From positions 123,501-187,500 of the forward strand of contig OZ026570.1 in NCBI GenBank assembly GCA_964020155.1: a stretch of DNA of 64,000 nucleotides, given 5' to 3'. Positions 37,936-50,852 of the stretch are shown here, one piece after another. The position numbers and the translations under genes were made by a program. The notes beneath the pieces are model-generated. The model was not told the DNA's origin. It worked only from the letters and a program-made list of their open reading frames with translations, and did no database searches. How positions within the stretch are numbered: the stretch's first letter is position 1; every line of letters starts with the position of its first letter. This DNA comes from Chondrilla cf. caribensis (taxonomy: Eukaryota > Porifera > Demospongiae > Chondrillida > Chondrillidae).

Positions 37936-39941
37936 CACAAAACAGAGATATTATTTTCATCATTTCACTATGCAGTGTTCTTGTCTCTCTCAATATACAT
38001 ACGTATAATATATGGTTGGTAAACAGATATTGTGTGTTTTGGCTTGAGTTTTTCCAACATCTACTTAATTATTCATCACGATTACTGGTCTTTTTGTAAA
38101 TAAGTTCTATTGAATATATATTATGGTTGTGAGATTGAGGCCACTTTGGAAATGTACGTACTGTACATCATGCAAAGGTGACAAGGTGAAATATACGTAC
38201 TCACACAATCCAGTATTCGATGACAACACACACTCCAATATTTGATAACAAGACAGCATTCAATATTCGATCACACCACACCATACATTATATACAACAC
38301 GTGATCCAACAATTAATCGCAATAAATGATTCAATCATTAATCACAACAAGTGATTCAACAATACATCACAACAAGTGATTCAACAATACATCACAACAA
38401 GTGATTCAACAATACATCACAACAAGTGATTCAACAATACATCACAACAAGTGATTCCACAATACATCACAACAAGTGATTCCACAATACATCACAACAA
38501 GTGATTCCACAATACATCACAACAAGTGATTCCACAATACATCACAACAAGTGATTCCACAATACATCACAACAAGTGATTCAACAATACATCACAACAA
38601 GTGATTCAACAATACATCACAACAAGTGATTCCACAATACATCACACCACACCACAACACCATAGGTAGAAGCCAGTAGAACTGGAACTGCAGCAAGGGA
38701 AGGAAGGCGACATTGGGACAAACGTCACTGAAGTGACTTCTGTTGTTAGACAGGTGTCCGCCCAGTACCGCCCTTCGGAACATCTGGCACGCAACAGGAC
38801 CTCCACAAACCAATCAAGAGGATAGGGATCCAGATACAGATCCATTACAATTCCTGGTATGGGAACCTCATTAATATTCACACAGGATATTGACACTGAT
38901 AGTGCACATTTATAGGGATTCCTTAACATTGCTGAGATGTTTGTCCAGCAATGTCAATATGCAAGCAGTGGTTGGTATGATCAGCATCCAACCATTGGGG
39001 GATTATCTGCTAGGAAGGGACTCTTACAGAAACAGAACTCATACACATTCAATTAACGTAACACAATTCTAAGAAAAAACACATCATTTCCTGATTCATG
39101 TGAATCAATTGAAATCTATTTACACCACATACTATGAATACCCGGTCTCTTATCTAAATACTTTGGTGATAAGGTTATCATATTTGAAAAGGAAACTGCT
39201 TCGACCACCCATTCTTGCACCATTAAGACTAGCTTCCACCTGTGAATGGTGCAGCCATCCTGACTTCAATACAGGGCCATGATCAGATACAGACACTTCC
39301 ACAGGTGCCTACCTCTCCGGGCGGCTGTTAACACCAGCTCAGCATGTGGAAAGGTGTGAGCTACCTGGTAGCGACACAGCAGAGTTGAAGGTGCAGGAAG
39401 TGGTGACAGACACTGCCAAAAGGAATTCAGTCATTGGGGAACTGGACAGCTCATGAAGTGTTTTTGGAAGGCAGGTGTCTTGAACTTCCTCGAAATGAAC
39501 ATTGTTTTGTTCAACAACAGTCACTGTGTGCACTAGCGTTGCAACACAGACTATATCATCTGTGGGTTTGTAGATGTACTCGTACACACACGTACATGCA
39601 AATACACACATGTACATGCAAACACACACTTTAATACAAACACAAATACTTATATAATATTATATGCAACACATATACTCACAGGTAAACATGCACACTC
39701 ACATGCCAACATCTACGTATACTCACATGTAAACATGCACACTCACATGCAAACATCTATACTCACATGTAAACATAATTGACACAATGTTTAAACACAT
39801 AATTAATCTTTTTCACAACTGATGAGATCATAACAGAACCAATTAATACAAGCACAACGTCAATCAAGTTTGACAATCATTACACCAATTTAAGAGATTT
39901 TGTCATACATTAAATCAAACTTTGATTAATCAATAATAATG
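37936..39941. other. Spacer between kinase copy 4 and GOSR2
   Basis: Contains a 25-bp minisatellite (38335-38640). On the minus strand, protein-like open stretches lie at about 39365-39560 (acceptor-like border before DDIVCVATLVHTVTVVEQN) and 38660-38880 (GIVMDLYLDPYPLDWFVEV). They could be exons of an unrecognised gene, but no homology is recognised and no gene is called. Confidence 0.4.
38335..38640. repeat. 25-bp minisatellite with internal dyad
   Basis: About twelve units of 25 bp (acatcacaacaagtgattca followed by acaat). Each unit contains gtgat and atcac, so neighbouring units can form short hairpins. Confidence 0.9.
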
Positions 39942-42900
39942 TCATCTAAAAGTATAGATAACCAGGATCATGATCACTATGGTAACAATAACTCCGCCCC
40001 AAAATATCCACTTATCTTGAGTGGCTCGTTTCTCGATCAACCTCATCACAGTGTTGGACAGGCCCAGGGTGTTCATTATGTCTAGAAACTTCCGTTGTAC
40101 AGTCTACAGAAAGGCAATTAAATTAATATGACATCCCATTGTTGAACTAAACTGTGATATTTTCTCGTGCACACAGCTTGTATTTTGTCACAACCTTCAA
40201 AACTCCTTTTTGCTCCCTGAGATTGGAGAGTATGTTGCCAGCACTATCCAAGAGGGACTCCATCCCGCGGTGAGCTCCTTGCAGCCGATCATGCTCGGTC
40301 AACTGCCCATCCATTTGAATGGTCGTATCACCAAGTGCACTCTGGAGCAACCGAACGAGGAGATCAACCAGGAAGAGAGAAAGGTGAACAAGGTAAAACA
40401 GGTGAACAAGTCATGTTAGATGGGTTTCTTTGTAGCAACTCACAAGTTACAAACAGTGCCAGGAATAATCTTAAAACAAGCACATATCACACAATGTTCT
40501 GAGACTCACATTAGGCACAAATCTTTGTGAGAGCAGCTCTTCTCTCTCTCTTAAAGCCTGTGTCTGAGTGTTGAGGAGTTGAAGCATATTAGACTACACA
40601 CAGAAGAACACCCAGGAACACTCACACAGGCACACCCAGGAACACTCACACAGGCACACCCAGGAACACTCACACAGGCACACCCAGGAACACTCACACA
40701 GGCACACCCAGGAACACTCACACAGGCACACCCAGGGGAACACTCACACAGGCACACCCAGGAACACTCACACAGGCACACCCAGGAACACTCACACAGG
40801 CACACCCAGGAACACTCACACAGGCACACCCAGGAACACTCCTACAGGCACACCCAGGAACACTCACACAGGCACACCCAGGAACACTCACACAGACACA
40901 CCCAGGAACACTCACACAGACACACCCAGGAACACTCACATGTGCTGCCTTTCTCTGTTGGTGGATGGAGAGGGCGTGTCTGAGAGCCCGATAATCAGCC
41001 ACCAACTGGTCCACCCTCCTGTAGACAATGACGTAAGAGGGGAATTCGGAGATGTGACCTCCAAACATTCATGTATCCCGAGTATTACATAATTAAATTC
41101 TTCTAGGATTCAGTTCAGATTCTTCAAAAGGTGTTGCAACATAACTACTATTCTCCTACAACTTAACATTTGACACACTTTCAATAGTTGCTATGACAAC
41201 ACAATCTCAACCCACATCTTTGCTTCCTGCCTCTGATGAGGAGGTTCTTTGAGGACCATGTTCTCCAAACGATAGCAGTCGGATTCAAGTTGCTGTAGGT
41301 TGTCATGGATACGCCTAGCTCCTGCATATACACAGCAAACATGCCATGAAACACATCATCCCACCCAACTATGACAGTACATACAGTACATACAGTACAC
41401 ACAGTACACACAGCACATACAGTACATACAGGACACACAGTACATACAGTACATACAGGACACACAGTACATACAATACATACAGGACACACAGTACATA
41501 CAATACATACAGGACACACAGTACATACAGTACATACAGTACATACAGTACACACAGTACACACAGTACACACAGTACATACAGTACATACAGTACACAC
41601 AGTACATACAGTACATACAGTACACACAGTACACACAATACACCACAATTAAGCTACAATTTCACTTTGATGTAACTACAATCAAAATACAATATGTATT
41701 ACAAGACACTATGATATCGAATAACCAATAATATTTGTTGAGTGCACTAGCACTTTATGAAGAAGGACATTGAGAAGACACATTCCTGAACAGTTAAAGA
41801 ACATGTTGGGTTAATCAAAGCCTACACACTGTCACACTGGTACATCGAAGGTAACACACTGTCACACTGGTACATCGAAGGTAACACACTGTCACACTTG
41901 TACATCGAAGGTAATACACTGTCACACTGGTACACTGATGCAATGAGCTCAACATCATAGCATAGTTATTCTGATATCATCAATGCTAAAATGGCGGAGC
42001 AAAAGTCTGGCTACACAAGACTATGCTGGTGAGGACAATAAACAGGAAATCAGATCAGTCCAGCGGATGACATTGAGCAGGCTACACTTCAATACACAGG
42101 TAGCTAGCGTGAGGTGTATTCTCACAGACCACAGGTGTGGCAAGGAAGACCGCAGTAAGTGACAAAAAGAGACAACTTCGCTTGAGGCTTTTAATGTGGA
42201 AATGACTTGACAATTTGGATTGATTGCACCTAGGCCACACATGGCTTCATCAGACAGCAGGATGAAGCATGAAGGACAAAACAACCTAATTAATCCCCTA
42301 TTTGTGAACCTGATGTGCCTTGTTTATCCCAAAGGAAGTTCAACCAGCTTATCTCATCCCACAAATGTCCTCTGTGGAAAGCGGCCGGTGACAACAGGAT
42401 GGTTCACTTGCCCCATGATGTAGCCATCTAGAATGTTGGATGGACAATCACAGTGCTGCGATACTGCCACATACCACAGAAATATAACAATGTTGAACTC
42501 CTGGTTAGTACACACTCCTGGTTAGTACACACTCCTGGCTAGTACACACTCCTGGCTAGTACACACCTGGTTAGTACACACTCCTGGTTAATACACACCT
42601 GGTTAGTACACACTCCTGGTTAATACACACCTGGTTAGTACACACTCCTGGTTAATACATACTCATGGTTAGTACACGCTCTTGGTTGGCGCACACTCCT
42701 AGTTAGTACACACTCCTAGTTAGTACATACTCCTGGTTGGTACATACTCCTGGTTAGTACACACTCCTGGTTAGTGAGTACACTTCACTCAGTCCCTAGC
42801 TTATGCACACTACGACAGCCAATACTGATGGACAGCACTTCTAGTACATATTTGGTGTTCCCTTTAAGGTACTCACTAAACAAGTTGGCTATATAAATAA

Positions 42901-43434
42901 GTGATAATACAGTAATCTGAAAATTTGTGAGGTTAATAAAGCTGTTTCCCTTGTAAGTAAGTGGCATTTACAATGTTTACCATTCCAGGTTATAAAATTG
43001 GGAGTGGGATTTTCAGTTGAAGCTGGAATGTGAATAAACTGAATGTAGAAATTGGAATGGGAAGATCTTCAACAGGGACTTCCCCTATTGTTATCAGCTG
43101 ACGTAACGCCCGTTTGAAAGGGAATTGCTTCGTTTTTGAAACACAACTGTACTGCGTGACTAAACACACTAATATATCGCAAATAACGCTCACCAATATC
43201 GTTATCTTTCATAGACAAGTCATGAACTAGACGCTGTGTTTCCACTAGCAGCCTACAATAGTGAAACATGACAACTGTTGAAACACTGACACGATAGGGC
43301 GGTCAAATATATAGTCCAACAGGGAGAAGTAGACAATAATAGTCACTGGAATTCACGGTAGACACTATAGACCACACGTAACATCACAACAGATTATTTC
43401 CCAACCTTTTCGATTGTTGATATAAATTCTCCAT
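39942..43434 (-). CDS. GOSR2: Golgi Qb-SNARE membrin (GOSR2/Bos1)
   Basis: Seven exons, 43434-43406, 43252-43194, 41321-41216, 41018-40940, 40563-40510, 40341-40195 and 40103-39942, encode 211 residues (human GOSR2 has 212). The N-terminal helix begins [18 protein letters not shown]. The middle has [29 protein letters not shown] and [11 protein letters not shown]. The SNARE motif includes [24 protein letters not shown] and [19 protein letters not shown], followed by [12 protein letters not shown] and a C-terminal anchor ([21 protein letters not shown], split here only by coordinates). It acts in ER-to-Golgi and intra-Golgi fusion. The 1.9-kb second intron is full of minisatellites. It is head-to-head with SPATS2. 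Confidence 0.93.
40605..40938. repeat. 24-bp minisatellite in GOSR2 intron 4
   Basis: About fourteen units of aacactcacacaggcacacc plus cagg. The period of 24 leaves open frames that are not genes. Confidence 0.93.
41370..41645. repeat. 9-bp repeat in GOSR2 intron 2
   Basis: Tandem tacagtaca / cacagtaca units, about thirty in all, next to the acceptor of exon 3. Confidence 0.9.
42490..42775. repeat. 17-bp minisatellite in GOSR2 intron 2
   Basis: Units of ctcctggttagtacaca with point variants. A second small repeat (cactgtcacactggtacatc) lies at 41826-41935. Confidence 0.85.
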
Positions 43435-43743
43435 TTTCTTGGAACGAGTCCAAACATTCCGTATACTACGAGTATCCGAGGAGATCCTAGTTCTTGTATC
43501 TTTGTACCGAAGACAAAGAGGCGACGTAACGCCTACGATTGACGTTGCTGAACACACGGTCTGCTCCAGAGAGAGACAACTTGGCGATCTTCAGTACATT
43601 TCAGAGCAAATATTGCCACAAACACACGACTCAGTCAAGTTCTGGGAACTAGTATCTCTGATTTCGGTACCATATACAGCGTTGTGAGACATCCCCTATC
43701 GATCCTGACATACTCGACGATTATCGACACTATTTGAAAAGAA
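43435..43743. promoter_or_regulatory. Divergent promoter between GOSR2 and SPATS2
   Basis: 309 bp separate the two start codons, which lie on opposite strands. No TATA box or coding sequence is seen. Confidence 0.6.
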
Positions 43744-45039
43744 ATGTCCAAAGTACAGAAGGAAGGTAATGTCTAGTATGGGTAGACTGTATCGTGTCAA
43801 ATCTACCAATATTGTTACGGGGTAACTTGACGTCTTTAGGAATGTTTGTGAATGTTTTGTGACTTTTGTCCTATTCGACCTGTTGTTGGGAGCGAGGTAG
43901 GACTTTTCCTTCTTGTTTCACTTCATAAACACTTGGCACGTGGTAAGTGATGTACATCAAAAACGTGCTCCTTGTAGATTTAATAGGTACAGATCAGCAT
44001 GTGATCCCTGTACAGATCAGCATGTGATCCCTGTACAGATCAGCATGTGATCCCTGTACAGATCAACATACATAGTAGTTGTGAACACAACAAGGAGCTC
44101 TTGTTTGATGAGATGCTGAGAATGTGCAGATACTTTGACTAACTGGATGCCAACAAATCACACTACTGCACCTCTCACACCTCTCACTCACACATCACCC
44201 CCTCACACATCACCTCATACATCTCCTCTCACACACACCCTCACATATCACCTCACACATTACCCCCTCACACAAACCCTCACATATCACCTCACACATC
44301 ACACCCTCACACACACCCTCACATATCACCTCACGCATTCCCCGCTCACACATCACCTCCTTGTAGTCATCCTCTCATGCACGCATTGCTTGCTCTTCAT
44401 TTGTACTTTGTAAACCTACATTCACAGCCCTCCCCTCCACCATCACTCAACTCTCTCCACTGTCCCTCACAACTCTCCCCTCCACCATCCCTCACAGCCC
44501 TCCCCTCCACCATCACTCACAACTCTCCACCATCACTCACAACTCTCCCCTTCACCATCACTCACAACTCTCCACCATCATTCACAACTCTCCCCTCCAC
44601 CATCACTCACAACTCTCCACCATCACTCACAACTCTCCTCCACCATCACTCACAACTCTCCCCCACCATCACTCACAACTCTCCCCTCCACCCTCATTCA
44701 CAACTCTCCTTCACCATCACTCACAAGTCTCTCCCCCACCATCCCTCTCGAGCCCATAATTCTCACACTACTGTTCCTACCAAGTCATCCTGGACTAATG
44801 GCACTTGCTATTAATTTCCACTTGCTAAGTGATCTTAATGTGCGACATCTGTTCCGTAAGTGTGTAGATCAGGTAATGTTCTTCACACCATGCTCCACTT
44901 TCTCTCCTCACTTTAGATATTGGCTACTTAGATGTGTCCAGAAACCACATCAGAGCTGACCACTTAACTGGAAACCCTGATGTCCAGGAGAATGTAGGTC
45001 TTCTGCATGAGAGAGGACACACTGCAGCTGTACATGTGT

Positions 45040-45102
<63 letters not shown>

Positions 45103-46899
45103 CGTGTGTTTGTGTGTCCTTGTGTGTGTGTGTGTGCGTGTGTGTGTGTGTGTCCTTGTGTGTGTGTGTGTGTGCGTGTGTGTGTGTGTCCTTGTGTGTG
45201 TGTTGGTCTGTGCACCTGAGTAGAAGTTGGTAGAACATAATCAGCATTGGTAATGGAACAAAGGTTATTAGTTGAGCTTATTCTGTCAATTATTCTGTCA
45301 ATTTTCCTCAGGTTAAGAAACTTCATAAGTTGTTCCCCAACTTGAACAAGGACACAATTTCAAAGGTTCTTGTATCGGTTGACAATGATCTTGATGCTGC
45401 AAAGAAGAATCTGATGTCTAGAGGTGAGTCCATGTGTGCTGGTTGAGTTTGGTGTGTGGTGTGGGTGCTGGTTGAGTTTGGTGTGTGGTGTGGGTGCTGG
45501 TTAAGTTTGGTGTGTGGTGTGGGTGGTGTGTGTTGGTGTGTGTGGGTGATGGTGTGCTGGTTGAGTTTGGTGGGTGGTGTGTGTTGGTGTGGGTGGTAGT
45601 GTGGGTGATGGTGTGCTGGTTGAGTTTGGTGGGTGGTGGTGTGGGTGGTGGTGTGTGATAGTGTGTGTGCTGGTTGAGTTTGGTGTGTGGTGTGGGTGGT
45701 GTGTGTTGGTGGTGTGTGTTGGTGTGGGTGATGGTGTGCTGGTTGAGTTTGGTGTGTGGTGTGGGTGGTGGTGTGGGTGGTGTGTGTTGGGTGGGTGGTG
45801 GTGTGTGGGTGGTGTGGGTGGTGTGTGATGGTGTGGGTGGGGTGTGATGGTGTGGGTGGTGGTGTGTGTAGGTGTGGGTGGTGGTGGGTGGTGGTGTGTG
45901 ATGGTGTGGGTGGTGTGTGTTGGTGTGGGTGGTGGTATGTGATGGTGTGGGTGGTGTGTGTTGGTGTGGGTGGTGGTGTGTGATGGTGTGGGTGATGGTG
46001 GGGTGGTGGGTGATGGTGTGTGTCGATATGTAGTGTATTGCATGTTAGCCAGACTTTGTCTCACTTGCAGAAGATACAAAAGAAGTACTTGATCAGTGGG
46101 AAGTAGCTAAGGGGAGGAGCCGAGGGAAGCCAGCGTCAGCGACAAAGACAAGGAAGAACAAGAAGTCAACTCAGACCAAAATGTTAAATGGGGAATCCCC
46201 CAATGACCCCTCTAGCAACCATTCTCCTCCTAAAATCAATGGATATTCCTCAGATTCGAACAGCACAGCGCACCCAGCACCCACCGATGTTGCCAGGACC
46301 CATCCTGAACCAGAAGTGCAACCTGCTCCTCTTCCTCAGAGGCCTCCGCGACACAAGAAGGACAAAACCAGCTTAGTGGAAGCGAGGGGTGTGCCTACCA
46401 GTGTGGAGGAGGATAGCGTTTCTCCTCGGACACAACCATCTCCACCTAAAGGAACATCGGAGAAAGCTCCTACAAATGTGTCTCCGCCCCCCTCATCGGT
46501 GCAGACCACACTTCCTAGCAGCAGGGTTCAGGGTTCTCTACCGCATGATTCCGTGGAGGACAGCAATGGAACTCGTAGTAGACTGGACTCCTCCACCAGT
46601 ACCGGGAGTGTGGGCGGGGGAGGAGACTCCACCAAGCGTCTTCTGAAGGACCTCACAAGGTGCCACGTCTCACTGTCCAGACACCGCTCAAACCTGAATG
46701 AGGTACGTACGTGCACTCATGCCCACTGTGTACCCCATGGCTGGTGTATGTGCAGATTGTGTACATGAATGAGCGAGACTGGTCTACATGTTTGCATTGC
46801 CCTTAACATAGTACATTATGTACGTACCTACCGTACTAGGGCGTTTGTTTACACATGTGCGTACATACGTATATGTACATCCACTACATGCACACACAC

Positions 46900-46965
<66 letters not shown>

Positions 46966-47030
46966 CCACACACACACACACACACACACACCCACACACA
47001 CACATACACACAACCACACACACACACACG

Positions 47031-47062
<32 letters not shown>

Positions 47063-48781
47063 CTCACACACTTATTCACATAACCAAGTTGCGTCTGCTC
47101 CTCAGCGGTGTGACGCCTCCTCCCGGCTAATCAGACAGGTATTCAGCAACCTCAGGTCTCTGGTGGACCAACGTGAAGAGGCATTAGTGAAGGAACTGGA
47201 GGATATAAGGAGAGACGCTGATAGAGTGTTGGAAGAACGCAAGACAACCTCCGGACAGCTGAAGGCACAAGGAGACTCACTTAGAGGAAAGAGTGAGACA
47301 GAAGCATCACAGCTTAGAGCTCAGATCAAGGTAGGAGTGGTGTCATTATCTCCACAGACCAGTTCACCATTTATTGTCTTATTCACACAATGGTCCATTT
47401 TGTTGGTGCTTCCCTGTCATTGCCATTCACCAACTGAATGCTGTTCTGTTGTCTGCAGGCCTTCATCGCCGACAGGAAAGTGGATGAAGAAATAGGTTCA
47501 ATTTCTCGATTTCAGTGTGACCCCGACAGTCTTTGCCAGCAGATCTCCTCGTTTGGTGCAATCGTCAACGTCTGCCACACGTACACCTCATGGCATTCCG
47601 GCCACCTCACAGTCAGCCCCCGCATCCTGGCATCCGTGAGCCCCTCCCAGCCCCCGCCCTCTAATGCAGCAGCTGTGAACCAGACCAAGGTGAAGTCACG
47701 GCCTCCAGTCACCACCACCACCAGCACTAGTGCTGTTGGGAGAGGTCCACCGAATGCTGACGATAAGAAGGAGAGCCAGGCTCGTGTGAGGGACGCCGTG
47801 ATCAAGCAAGGTGTTGTGCTGGACCCACCTCATGCGGACTCGGCTACTAAGCGACAGCCGTCCTCAAAGAGCAGTCGTAGGAGAAATCAGAAAAAGCAAG
47901 AGAGTAAGCAGAATCAAGGTGACGATCGCCACTTGAGTAAACCGCAGGAACACACTTCCAATGATTCCACAGGTAGTCAGCTACAATCACACCCACAGCC
48001 ACGCCCACAGCCACACCCACAATCAGGCACTTCACTGCCATCAGTTAAGGCCCCAAAAACAGACAATTCTTCACAGAATCGCAAGAAGCAGTCGTCTTCA
48101 TCAGGACAGCGTCACTTTGAAGAGAGTGTTGTGATTGTCCACGACAAGAACAGATCAAAGCAACAGAAATATCGCTACAGAAACCAGTCAACCAAGGTCC
48201 CGGTGGACGCAGAAGGAGACCAGATCAGTAATGGCAATAAGAAAGTGAACAGTAAGCACTCCAAATGGAGGCGAAGGCAGGGCGGGGCCAAGTCCCAGTC
48301 CCCGCCTCCAGATCAGACTAAGCCGGTGTCAACCGAGCCCACCATTTCTGAAGAAGGCACCACTGTTGTCGTTGCCAACGGATTGCCTGAAGATCCGCCC
48401 AAAGAGGTTGGTGAATCTGAACCTAGACCTGGTGACCTGGAGTCAACTGAAGACACTGGAAATGGTCCCACTGTGGGTAGGAGAGTGGATGACATCACTG
48501 AGGGGGAAACACCTAACAATGGGGACGTCCTCGATACATTACCACCTAGTTTGCCAGCTTCAGTGAATGTCAACAACAACAGCAATAAGCCTCCGGCCAA
48601 GAGCAACGGGCCACTGGAGGAGTCCCAACAGAAGATAATGACCTTCGAGGATGGAGTTAACGAGGAAGGGAAGGTAGCTAAGGTGGTTCGGAAGCAATCC
48701 ATCAGAATAACTCCCAAACCGGCTGTGCCTCCAGAGGAACTGTCATTCACGCTGAAAGCTGAGGAAAGTACCGAAGATTAG
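43744..48781 (+). CDS. SPATS2: SPATS2/SPATS2L family protein
   Basis: Six exons, 43744-43765, 44917-44993, 45312-45423, 46071-46702, 47106-47330 and 47459-48781, encode 796 residues. The N-terminal part has a UBA/CUE-like helix ([20 protein letters not shown], then [12 protein letters not shown]) followed by [14 protein letters not shown], as in SPATS2 (which has VLKEWTVTGKKK). The middle has the family coiled coil ([39 protein letters not shown]) and [20 protein letters not shown]. The C-terminal half is long, basic and disordered (lysine-, serine- and proline-rich). Vertebrate members are cytoplasmic RNA-associated proteins found in stress granules or nucleoli; the molecular function is unclear. 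Introns 1, 3 and 4 are packed with simple repeats. Confidence 0.88.
44160..44745. repeat. Minisatellites in SPATS2 intron 1
   Basis: Two adjacent arrays: ctcacacatcacctcacaca-type units (44160-44360) and catcactcacaactctcccc-type units (44420-44745). A three-copy repeat, cagatcagcatgtgatccct, lies at 43990-44060. Confidence 0.85.
45037..45210. repeat. (GT)n microsatellite in SPATS2 intron 2
   Basis: GT tract with ccttg interruptions. A mirror CA tract occupies intron 4 (46892-47045). Confidence 0.9.
45425..46025. repeat. GT/GGT-rich minisatellite filling SPATS2 intron 3
   Basis: Irregular units of ggtgtgggtggtgtgtg with ctggttgagtttggtgtgtg in the first half. It occupies nearly the whole intron. 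Confidence 0.85.
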
Positions 48782-49695
48782 CAATTCATTTGTCTCAATT
48801 TCCTGTAATTACAGTGATGTGTGATGACAATCGTAATTATTGTTATCAATTAACAATGATTATTTATTACGTAATTAGTAATACAATGAGTTTTGTCAAC
48901 TTCAATGTTTGCATTATTAGATTTATCCCATCATTTTGTGAATTGATTTATAACAGGTTGACAATGTAATTCTGCAATTAATGAATTGCTGAATTTAATG
49001 TAATTTTCAAACGTAATTATTAAGCTGAAATTATTCAATCAGCATATTGATCATGTAATGTTATTCCATTAATTAATGCAATATTCTCTGAATTGATCAT
49101 TGTGCACCGTACAAAGACCGGATTCAAGTCCAAATTGATCGTTATGCACCGTACAAAGACCGGATTCAAGTCCAAATTGATCGTTATGCACCGTACAAAG
49201 ACCGGATTCAAGTCCAAATTGATCGTTATGCACCGTACAAAGACCGGATTCAAGTCCAAATTGATCGTTATGCACCGTACAAAGACCGGATTCAAGTCCA
49301 AATTGATCGTTATGCACCATACAAAGACCAGATTCAATTTGAATTTGGTCTGATGAGAATTGCCCCAATTATCCCGGATAAGGATCAGTCATTCCCAGTG
49401 GATTCACACCGTGCTATCTCATGATTATTGAATATACTCAAAATGTAGCATTTATTGTGTGTTCATAACAAGTAAACAATGTCATCTTGTGGGCAGTAAG
49501 CTATCGGCACTTGTTCGTGCTCAGAGGTACCAAATGCATAAGTGACTGGAATAAAATCTACAAAGTGATTACCGCCAATTTGCGGGTCATGCACTGGATA
49601 CCAAAACTCTCCACAGTAATACACACACATTCCCGCATACATAGTTGAGCCTGCACTCAAGGCATTGTACAACTGTAGCTATTACAACTCTGTCT
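48782..49695. other. Convergent spacer between SPATS2 and the sulfotransferase
   Basis: Very AT-rich SPATS2 3' region, then a 42-bp minisatellite (49090-49335), then the sulfotransferase 3' region. On the minus strand, AATAAA at 49456-49451 is a likely polyadenylation signal for the sulfotransferase. Confidence 0.6.
49090..49335. repeat. 42-bp minisatellite
   Basis: Nearly six units of 42 bp (gatcgttatgcaccgtacaa, agaccggattcaagtccaaa, tt). Four central units are identical. The period is a multiple of three, which explains the repetitive open frames on both strands. Confidence 0.95.
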
Positions 49696-50661
49696 TTAAC
49701 TGTCCTCGACCAACGGAACAGGATAGTGGAATAATTCGAAATCATGTCTTAATTTCTTCACCACTCCGTTCCACACCGGAGGAAGTTTAGAGTCCTGTTG
49801 GTGTTCTGGTTGGTGCATCTCTTCTCTGCTGTTTTGATAGTACCTCTGCTGCTTGGGAAAGTGCACCTTATTCTGGAGTCCCAGGGTTTCCAGGAGATAG
49901 GGGGCCTCAAACATGAGGTGTTCAAACTTTCCAATAAAGTTGTATTTGATGTGACATGGTTGACAAAGGCTCTCATACGACCTCCAGTGTTCGTTCATCA
50001 GCTCCATTGGCTGGTCTACGAAGTACTGGAGGAACTCTTCTAAAGTCACATCGTCTCCTAAGGAATCCTTTGGCGGATCCTTCCTGTACTTGAACACAAT
50101 CTGGCGGCCATATTGTCTCTGGAAGTCAACATCATGATGGAATTTGTTTTCATAGGCTGATCTCAACCTGTCTACAGGCTCACGAACAAACAAGAACTTG
50201 AAATAACTGTGTAGTTTGTGTTCAATTTCATTGGGAGGATAGTCGGATAGTAATTTTAACTTGTTGTGGTCCAACTTTAGAATCTCCTCCACATTTTGGT
50301 ACTCTCCATAAAGAACCTGGAAGACACGTTTCCAATTCGAACAGGCGACTTTGGGGATATAGCAATACAGTAGGCGATGCTCGTCGTCCACTATTATGTG
50401 CTGAAACGTGTACTCTAGTTCTCGTTCCCCGAGTGAGCTCCCACCGTGTGTGTTCTTACAAGCCGCCTCCAAGGTAGCATTTCTACGCTTTTGTTCCCAT
50501 TTGACGTGGATGTTCTCAACAGCAACCAGCCTCAGATGTCCTCCGGCGCTAAACAAACACACAAAGTAAATGATTGTCATTAATACAACAAACAGGGTGA
50601 CATTAAAGAATAAGCGACCAGTTCTCCTCTTCTGCCGGAATAAAGACAATCCGAAAGACAT
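49696..50661 (-). CDS. Golgi carbohydrate sulfotransferase (CHST8-14 / HNK-1 sulfotransferase family)
   Basis: An intronless gene of 321 residues from MSFGLSLFRQKRR. A type II membrane anchor lies at about residues 16-38 (LFFNVTLFVVLMTIIYFVC). The luminal domain has the 5'-phosphosulfate-binding loop (YCYIPKVACSNWKRVFQ) and the 3'-phosphate site (FVREPVDRLRSAYENKF), both hallmarks of the sulfotransferase-2 family (Pfam PF03567). The family moves sulfate from PAPS to GalNAc, chondroitin/dermatan or glucuronate residues in the Golgi. The exact acceptor cannot be read from the sequence, so no symbol is given. An in-frame upstream ATG would add 15 residues but lies in the probable 5'UTR. It is head-to-head with the MAGUK gene. 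Confidence 0.9.
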   Translation of the reverse strand: MSFGLSLFRQKRRTGRLFFNVTLFVVLMTIIYFVCLFSAGGHLRLVAVENIHVKWEQKRRNATLEAACKNTHGGSSLGERELEYTFQHIIVDDEHRLLYCYIPKVACSNWKRVFQVLYGEYQNVEEILKLDHNKLKLLSDYPPNEIEHKLHSYFKFLFVREPVDRLRSAYENKFHHDVDFQRQYGRQIVFKYRKDPPKDSLGDDVTLEEFLQYFVDQPMELMNEHWRSYESLCQPCHIKYNFIGKFEHLMFEAPYLLETLGLQNKVHFPKQQRYYQNSREEMHQPEHQQDSKLPPVWNGVVKKLRHDFELFHYPVPLVEDS

Positions 50662-50852
50662 TTTGTTCAAGCAATCCGAACACGATACGGCCCACGAAGA
50701 AATCACATGACTTCACGTGATCACATTTTTGCGGTCTTGTACGATGGTCCTTATCACGTTTCGCACAGCATTCCTTTGTTTCTAGCTGAAATTGGCACAT
50801 TTCTTGGTCCACCTCTCGATTCCAAGCAGTTCTGAACACCCGCACGTACCCG
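50662..50852. promoter_or_regulatory. Divergent promoter between the sulfotransferase and MAGUK genes
   Basis: 191 bp separate the two opposite start codons. No TATA box is evident. Confidence 0.6.

Noticed and set aside
40579..40983. Histidine/glutamate-rich repeat protein
   Set aside because: Translation of the 24-bp minisatellite in GOSR2 intron 4.
49090..49335. CRISPR-like direct repeats
   Set aside because: Units are contiguous with no unique spacers, and the context is an animal genome; it is a minisatellite. The same applies to the 31-, 29-, 25- and 24-bp arrays.
49035..49368. Repeated 14-residue peptides on both strands
   Set aside because: Product of a 42-bp noncoding minisatellite; both strands are equally open, with no flanking coding signal.
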